Below, in pieces: positions 59,884-64,000 of a DNA stretch of 64,000 nucleotides (position 1 is its first letter; each line of letters opens with the position of its first letter). Source of the DNA: Alteromonas profundi (lineage in GTDB: Bacteria; Pseudomonadota; Gammaproteobacteria; Enterobacterales; Alteromonadaceae). The notes beneath the pieces were generated by a model. The model was not told where the DNA came from. It did not search any database and saw nothing but the letters and a program-made list of their open reading frames with translations. Location of the stretch: positions 124,001-188,000 of the forward strand of contig NZ_JAAAWN010000003.1 in NCBI RefSeq assembly GCF_010500865.1, written 5' to 3'. The position numbers and the translations under genes were made by a program.

Positions 59884-60540
59884 ATGAACCAAGTAGCCGC
59901 TGTAACCACAGCAGATAAAACCTTTATTAAGCTAAGAGACGATATTGTAGAAGGTGTTATTCCTGCCGCGAGCAAGCTTAGTGAAATGGAGTTGTCGACA
60001 AAATACGATGTCAGCCGCGCGGTTATTCGTGAAGCCATAAATCGCTTGGCCACGTGTCATCTTGTTGAGCGCAAGGCGAATGTAGGTGCCCGCGTGGTCG
60101 CTTTATCCGCAAAAGGTCTTGTTCAACTTTATCAAGTACGTGAAGCACTTGAAGGTATGGCGGCCAGGTTAGCGGCGCGCAATATGAGTGATGAAGAAAT
60201 AGCGGGAATGCAGGCGTTATTAGACAGCCATTTTAACGAAGTTAAAGACGACGAACGCTATTATCAAGAAGCGGGCGATGTTGACTTTCACTACCGCATC
60301 GTAACCGGCAGTAAAAACGAGCACCTTATTAGTGTGTTAATAAACGGCCTCTACCATTTAGTACGTATGTACCGTGTTCAGTTAGGCATGGCCGGCCCTC
60401 GAGTAACAACCGCCTTTGACGAACACCAGCACATTGTTAACGCCATTGCTAATCGCGACGAAGAATTGGCAGAAATGTTAATGCGTCGCCACATTCTTTA
60501 TTCAAAAAATAATATCGAAAAGAAGCTCAGCAATGACTAA
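59884..60540 (+). CDS. GntR family (FCD domain) regulator of the methylcitrate genes
   Basis: A 218 aa FadR-subfamily regulator. An N-terminal winged helix spans residues 10-75 ([20 protein letters not shown]). The C-terminal FCD domain spans about 85-210 and has the helical metal/ligand pocket residues ([22 protein letters not shown]). It precedes prpB by 65 bp on the same strand, so it is probably the local propionate/methylcitrate regulator, unlike the sigma-54-type PrpR of enterics. Its own N-terminal coding region contains a third TTGTCGACAA (59992-60001). Confidence 0.92.
   Translation: MNQVAAVTTADKTFIKLRDDIVEGVIPAASKLSEMELSTKYDVSRAVIREAINRLATCHLVERKANVGARVVALSAKGLVQLYQVREALEGMAARLAARNMSDEEIAGMQALLDSHFNEVKDDERYYQEAGDVDFHYRIVTGSKNEHLISVLINGLYHLVRMYRVQLGMAGPRVTTAFDEHQHIVNAIANRDEELAEMLMRRHILYSKNNIEKKLSND
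59992..60001. promoter_or_regulatory. Third TTGTCGACAA copy, inside gntR
   Basis: Perfect copy of the candidate operator within codons of the HTH region (MELSTKY). It may be a coincidence of coding sequence or an auxiliary site 143 bp from the proximal operator. Confidence 0.4.
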
Positions 60541-60605
60541 TACCTACAAGGCTTCTCCTTACCTATTACACCTCTACCCTACTTTCAATTAAGCGAGTGA
60601 TTATC

Positions 60606-61481
60606 ATGAGTGCAGGAAAGAAATTTAGAACCGCCCTAGAAAACAACAAACCTCTTCAAATCGTGGGCACTATTAATGCCTACACGGCCATGATGGCGAA
60701 GGCCATTGGCCATCAAGCTATTTATCTTTCAGGTGGCGGCGTAGCGAATGCATCGTATGGCTTGCCAGATTTAGGCATGACCTCACTTAATGACGTGATT
60801 GCCGATGTTCAGCGCATCACCAGTGCGTGTGACCTACCACTTATGGTGGATATTGACACAGGCTGGGGCGGGGCTTTTAACATCGCCAAAACCATTCGCG
60901 ACATGGAAAAAGCTGGCGCAGCCGCTTTACATATGGAAGACCAAGTCGCACAAAAGCGCTGTGGTCACCGCCCTAATAAAGAAATTGTGAGTACGGCAGA
61001 AATGGCAGATCGCATTAAAGCCGCCATTGATGCCAGAACCGACCCCGACTTTTTCATTATGGCGCGCACCGACGCCTTCGCGCAAGAAGGCTTAGAAAAA
61101 GCCATTGAGCGCGCTAAAGCTTACGTTGCAGCAGGCGCAGACGGCATTTTTGCCGAAGCAGTTCAAACTGAAGAACATTACCGTGCATTTGCTGAAGCCT
61201 TAGATGTACCGATTCTCGCCAATATTACTGAGTTCGGCAAAACCGAGCTTTGGAATAAAGAAGAGTTGGGCGAATGGGGCGCAGACATGGTGCTTTACCC
61301 GCTAAGTGCGTTCCGCGCCATGAATAAAGCAGCAGAAATGGTGTACAAATCTATACTAGAAAATGGCGATCAAAAAGCCGTTGTCGACACCATGCAAACA
61401 CGCATGGAGCTATACGATTACCTTGGCTACCACGAATACGAGCAAAAGCTAGATGCGCTATTTGCCAACGGCAAAAACTAA
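60606..61481 (+). CDS. prpB: Methylisocitrate lyase
   Basis: Cleaves 2-methylisocitrate to pyruvate and succinate, the last step of the methylcitrate cycle for propionyl-CoA. The ATG at 60606 ([20 protein letters not shown]) with GAG upstream gives 291 aa; the GTG at 60597 is less likely. The catalytic KRCGH appears in [13 protein letters not shown] at about residue 120, and DIDTGWGG and ARTDAF supply metal and substrate contacts. It is the first enzyme gene after gntR. Confidence 0.95.
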   Translation: MSAGKKFRTALENNKPLQIVGTINAYTAMMAKAIGHQAIYLSGGGVANASYGLPDLGMTSLNDVIADVQRITSACDLPLMVDIDTGWGGAFNIAKTIRDMEKAGAAALHMEDQVAQKRCGHRPNKEIVSTAEMADRIKAAIDARTDPDFFIMARTDAFAQEGLEKAIERAKAYVAAGADGIFAEAVQTEEHYRAFAEALDVPILANITEFGKTELWNKEELGEWGADMVLYPLSAFRAMNKAAEMVYKSILENGDQKAVVDTMQTRMELYDYLGYHEYEQKLDALFANGKN

Positions 61482-61545
61482 ATAAATAAACGATTGCAGC
61501 TTGAAGTTGGCGAGCACGAGGATGCAGGGGTGAAGCTCCTTGGAA

Positions 61546-61647
61546 CGGGGGCGGCACACAGGGCGTTACCACGCCGTGAACCCATCCATGGGGGCTCCGT
61601 TTCGGCATCCATGCCTCAAAGGGGTAACGCCCTGTACCCCGCCCCCG
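61546..61647. repeat. Long inverted-repeat element, cruciform-like
   Basis: Arms of 25 bp (61546-61570 and 61623-61647) match with only three mismatches. Between them are two smaller palindromes, CCCATCCATGGG (61581-61592) and GGCATCCATGCC (61604-61615), so the element can fold as a stem with two internal hairpins. It is much more GC-rich than the flanking DNA. It lies in the prpB-prpC gap and is likely a dispersed intergenic repeat. Confidence 0.8.
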
Positions 61648-61751
61648 CTATTTCGGAGCCTGGCACCCAATTTAAGTTGAGTTTTAACAGTTTTAATCAG
61701 AAATATTTTTAATAAGTACCTTACATATTATACAAGACCGGAGACAACAAA

Positions 61752-62876
61752 ATGGCTAAACAGTTAAGTGGCGCGGGTTTACGCGGCCAAGTTGCAGGTA
61801 AAACGGCGTTATCAACGGTAGGTAAATCAGGTTCAGGTTTAACCTATCGCGGCTACGACGTTAAAGATTTAGCAGAAAAGTGTCAGTTTGAAGAAGTCGC
61901 TTATCTTATCTTAAAAGGTCACTTGCCAAATCAAGCTGAGCTTGATGACTATAAAACCAAACTTCGCGGTATGCGCGGTCTTCCTGACGCACTGAAAAAC
62001 GTGCTAGAACGCATTCCTAAAAATGCCCACCCTATGGATGTGCTTCGCACTGGCTGTTCAATGCTAGGCAACCTTGAAACGGAAACCAGCTTTGATCAAC
62101 AGCAAGATGTAACGGATCGCATGTTAGCCTGCTTCCCAAGCATTATTTGTTACTGGTATCGCTTCTCACACGATGGTGTGCGCATTGATGTGGAAACCGA
62201 TGATGACTCCATTGGCGGTCATTTCCTTCACATGCTTCACGGCGAAAAGCCACGGGAGCTTCACGAACAAGTGATGCACGTGTCCCTCATTCTTTATGCC
62301 GAGCACGAGTTCAATGCGTCTACATTCACAGCCCGCGTATGTGCCTCTACCCTTTCTGATATGCATTCATGTGTGACCGGCGCGATTGGCTCTCTTCGCG
62401 GCCCGCTTCACGGCGGTGCAAACGAAGCCGCCATGGAAATGATAGAAGGCTTCACCTCAGCCGATGACGCAGAAGAAAAAATGATGGGCATGCTAGAGCG
62501 CAAAGAGAAAATCATGGGCTTTGGTCATGCAATTTATTCCGAATGCGACCCGCGTAACGAAATTATTAAAAAGTGGTCTGAAAAGCTCGCGGCCGATGTG
62601 GGCGATGAGGTGCTTTACCCTGTTTCTGTGCGCTGTGAAGAAGTGATGTGGCGCGAGAAGAAGCTATTTTGTAATGCGGACTTTTTCCATGCATCAGCCT
62701 ATAACTTCATGGGAATTCCGACGCCGCTATTTACCCCAATATTCGTTATGTCTCGCCTTACCGGCTGGGCTGCGCATGTAATGGAACAGCGCGCTGACAA
62801 CCGTATTATTCGCCCATCAGCGGAATACACAGGTGAAGAATTGCGCCCTGTTCCTACAATCAGCGAACGTAAATAG
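61752..62876 (+). CDS. prpC: 2-methylcitrate synthase
   Basis: Condenses propionyl-CoA with oxaloacetate. The 374 aa length is that of PrpC, shorter than typical citrate synthase. KSGSGLTYRGYDVKDLAEKC at the start, GPLHGGANEAAMEMI, and GFGHAIYSECDPRNEIIKKW carry the active-site His residues, and the C-terminal region has the catalytic Asp. It lies 270 bp after prpB, a gap filled by the inverted repeat. Confidence 0.95.
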   Translation: MAKQLSGAGLRGQVAGKTALSTVGKSGSGLTYRGYDVKDLAEKCQFEEVAYLILKGHLPNQAELDDYKTKLRGMRGLPDALKNVLERIPKNAHPMDVLRTGCSMLGNLETETSFDQQQDVTDRMLACFPSIICYWYRFSHDGVRIDVETDDDSIGGHFLHMLHGEKPRELHEQVMHVSLILYAEHEFNASTFTARVCASTLSDMHSCVTGAIGSLRGPLHGGANEAAMEMIEGFTSADDAEEKMMGMLERKEKIMGFGHAIYSECDPRNEIIKKWSEKLAADVGDEVLYPVSVRCEEVMWREKKLFCNADFFHASAYNFMGIPTPLFTPIFVMSRLTGWAAHVMEQRADNRIIRPSAEYTGEELRPVPTISERK

Positions 62877-62888
62877 GACAGGTGATTT

Positions 62889-64000
62889 ATGAACATTGAT
62901 TACCGCAAACCGCTTCCAAATGCGGGTATCGACTTTTTCGATACCCGTGAAGCGGTAGATACCATAGAGCCAGGTGCATACGCCAAACTGCCATACACGT
63001 CACGTGTGTTAGCTGAAAACTTGGTGCGCAAATGCGACCCAGCCATGTTAAAGGATTCACTCAAACAGCTTATATACCGCAAGCGCGACCTCGATTTTCC
63101 GTGGTTCCCGGCCCGTGTGGTATGTCATGATATTCTTGGCCAAACCGCATTAGTTGATTTAGCAGGCCTTCGCGACGCCATTGCAGCGAAAGGCGGAGAC
63201 CCAGCTAAAGTTAACCCTGTAGTTCCTACATCGCTAATTGTCGACCACTCACTTGCTGTTGAGCATGCGGGTTTTGAAAAAGACGCCTTTGAAAAAAACC
63301 GCGCTATTGAAGATAGACGCAACGACGACCGTTTCCACTTTATCAACTGGACAAAAACCGCGTTTAAAAACGTAGATGTTATTCCGCCTGGTAACGGCAT
63401 TATGCATCAAATCAACTTGGAGCGTATGTCGCCAGTTATTCAAAACCGCGACGGCGTAGCATTCCCTGATACCTTGGTCGGTACAGACAGCCATACCCCG
63501 CATGTTGATGCACTCGGTGTTATTGCCGTGGGTGTAGGCGGTCTTGAAGCGGAAAGCGTGATGCTCGGGCGCGCTTCATACATGCGGTTGCCCGACATTG
63601 TAGGTGTTGAACTGACAGGCAAACCACAACCAGGTATTACCGCTACCGACATTGTATTAGCCCTTACTGAGTTTTTGCGTAAAGAGCGTGTGGTATCGGC
63701 CTATCTGGAATTTTATGGCGAAGGTGCAACCCACTTGACTCTTGGCGATCGGGCGACTATCTCGAACATGACCCCAGAATATGGCGCCACAGCAGCCATG
63801 TTCTCCATTGACCAACAAACCATTGATTACTTGCGTTTAACCGGTCGTGAAGAAAAGCAAATTGCGCTAGTGGAACAGTACGCTAAACACACTGGGCTTT
63901 GGGCTGATGACTTAGAAACCGCCGAATACGAACGCGTTCTTACGTTTGATTTGTCTGCCGTAGGTAGAAACATGGCCGGGCCGTCTAACCCGCATGCACG
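62889..64000 (+). CDS. acnD: Fe/S-dependent 2-methylisocitrate dehydratase AcnD (3' truncated by window)
   Basis: Aconitase-family enzyme that dehydrates 2-methylcitrate to 2-methyl-cis-aconitate. The frame opens at ATG 62889 and is still open at the window end, showing about 370 of roughly 860 residues. RKPLPNAGIDFFDTREAVDT, then LPYTSRVLAENLVRKCDP and DFPWFPARVVCHDILGQTAL are strongly AcnD-like. The enzyme usually needs PrpF, whose gene is expected just beyond the window. It lies 12 nt after prpC, in the operon. Confidence 0.95.
   Translation, partial: MNIDYRKPLPNAGIDFFDTREAVDTIEPGAYAKLPYTSRVLAENLVRKCDPAMLKDSLKQLIYRKRDLDFPWFPARVVCHDILGQTALVDLAGLRDAIAAKGGDPAKVNPVVPTSLIVDHSLAVEHAGFEKDAFEKNRAIEDRRNDDRFHFINWTKTAFKNVDVIPPGNGIMHQINLERMSPVIQNRDGVAFPDTLVGTDSHTPHVDALGVIAVGVGGLEAESVMLGRASYMRLPDIVGVELTGKPQPGITATDIVLALTEFLRKERVVSAYLEFYGEGATHLTLGDRATISNMTPEYGATAAMFSIDQQTIDYLRLTGREEKQIALVEQYAKHTGLWADDLETAEYERVLTFDLSAVGRNMAGPSNPHA

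Noticed and set aside
61351-61608. 85-codon minus-strand frame over prpB end and the inverted repeat
   Set aside because: It is antisense to prpB and reads through the palindromic element; a product is implausible.

Overview
The window looks like a chromosomal segment of a marine gammaproteobacterium of the Alteromonadaceae, most likely Alteromonas or a close relative. This is inferred from gene content and order (rsmE-gshB-yqgE-ruvX, pilT/pilU divergent from yggS-proC-yggT, thrABC with a leader peptide, rsmI/lpoA-yraN-diaA-dolP), a PL7 alginate lyase, a Reg_prop/GGDEF sensor, and moderate GC. No database search was possible, so the genus is an inference. I saw no rRNA, tRNA, CRISPR array or prophage. 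Most of the window is ordinary core genome with small accessory islands.

Layout. 1-5.6 kb: M48 lipoprotein protease, MscS channel, rsmE, gshB, yqgE, ruvX. 5.6-11 kb: DUF2007 protein, type IV pilus retraction ATPases pilU/pilT, then yggS, proC, yggT and a DUF4426 protein. 11-17 kb: fadH, a small membrane protein, a secreted PL7 alginate lyase and a RAYT-like HUH transposase. 17-21 kb: yaaA, tal, pgi and a DUF3545 small protein. 21-27 kb: thrL-thrA-thrB-thrC-ung on the minus strand, with a readable Thr/Ile leader peptide and attenuator. 27-32.5 kb: LysR regulator, frmA, a two-component system and a divergent multi-pass membrane protein. 32.6-35.6 kb: a phosphatase-like gene remnant and an arsenic operon (arsR-arsC-arsH-acr3) with a well-defined promoter and operator. 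35.6-42.8 kb: orphan CheY-like receiver, aceK, an OmpR/HK pair, a DUF3833 and chalcone-isomerase-like pair, an ACC-deaminase-like PLP enzyme. 43-49 kb: carboxynorspermidine (or carboxyspermidine) dehydrogenase and decarboxylase, convergent with a very large diguanylate cyclase. 49-55 kb: rsmI/lpoA-yraN-diaA-dolP and a DHA2 exporter. 55.4-59.6 kb: a choice-of-anchor-P/PEP-CTERM-like secreted protein, a TonB-dependent receptor, and a two-gene cassette that looks like a microcin V-type precursor with its immunity protein. 59.9-64 kb: methylcitrate cycle genes (GntR regulator, prpB, prpC, acnD cut by the window end).

The most interesting signals are four. First, the microcin-like precursor at 59381-59626, whose leader is nearly that of microcin V, followed 3 nt later by a small membrane protein. 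Second, an intergenic repeat family built on GACACCCA/TGGGTGTC, with 18 exact intergenic copies that include a four-copy 18-bp tandem array and a duplicated 75-bp composite unit; a RAYT-type transposase sits beside some copies. Third, a cruciform-like inverted repeat of about 100 bp between prpB and prpC. Fourth, paired TTGTCGACAA operators on the gntR promoter.
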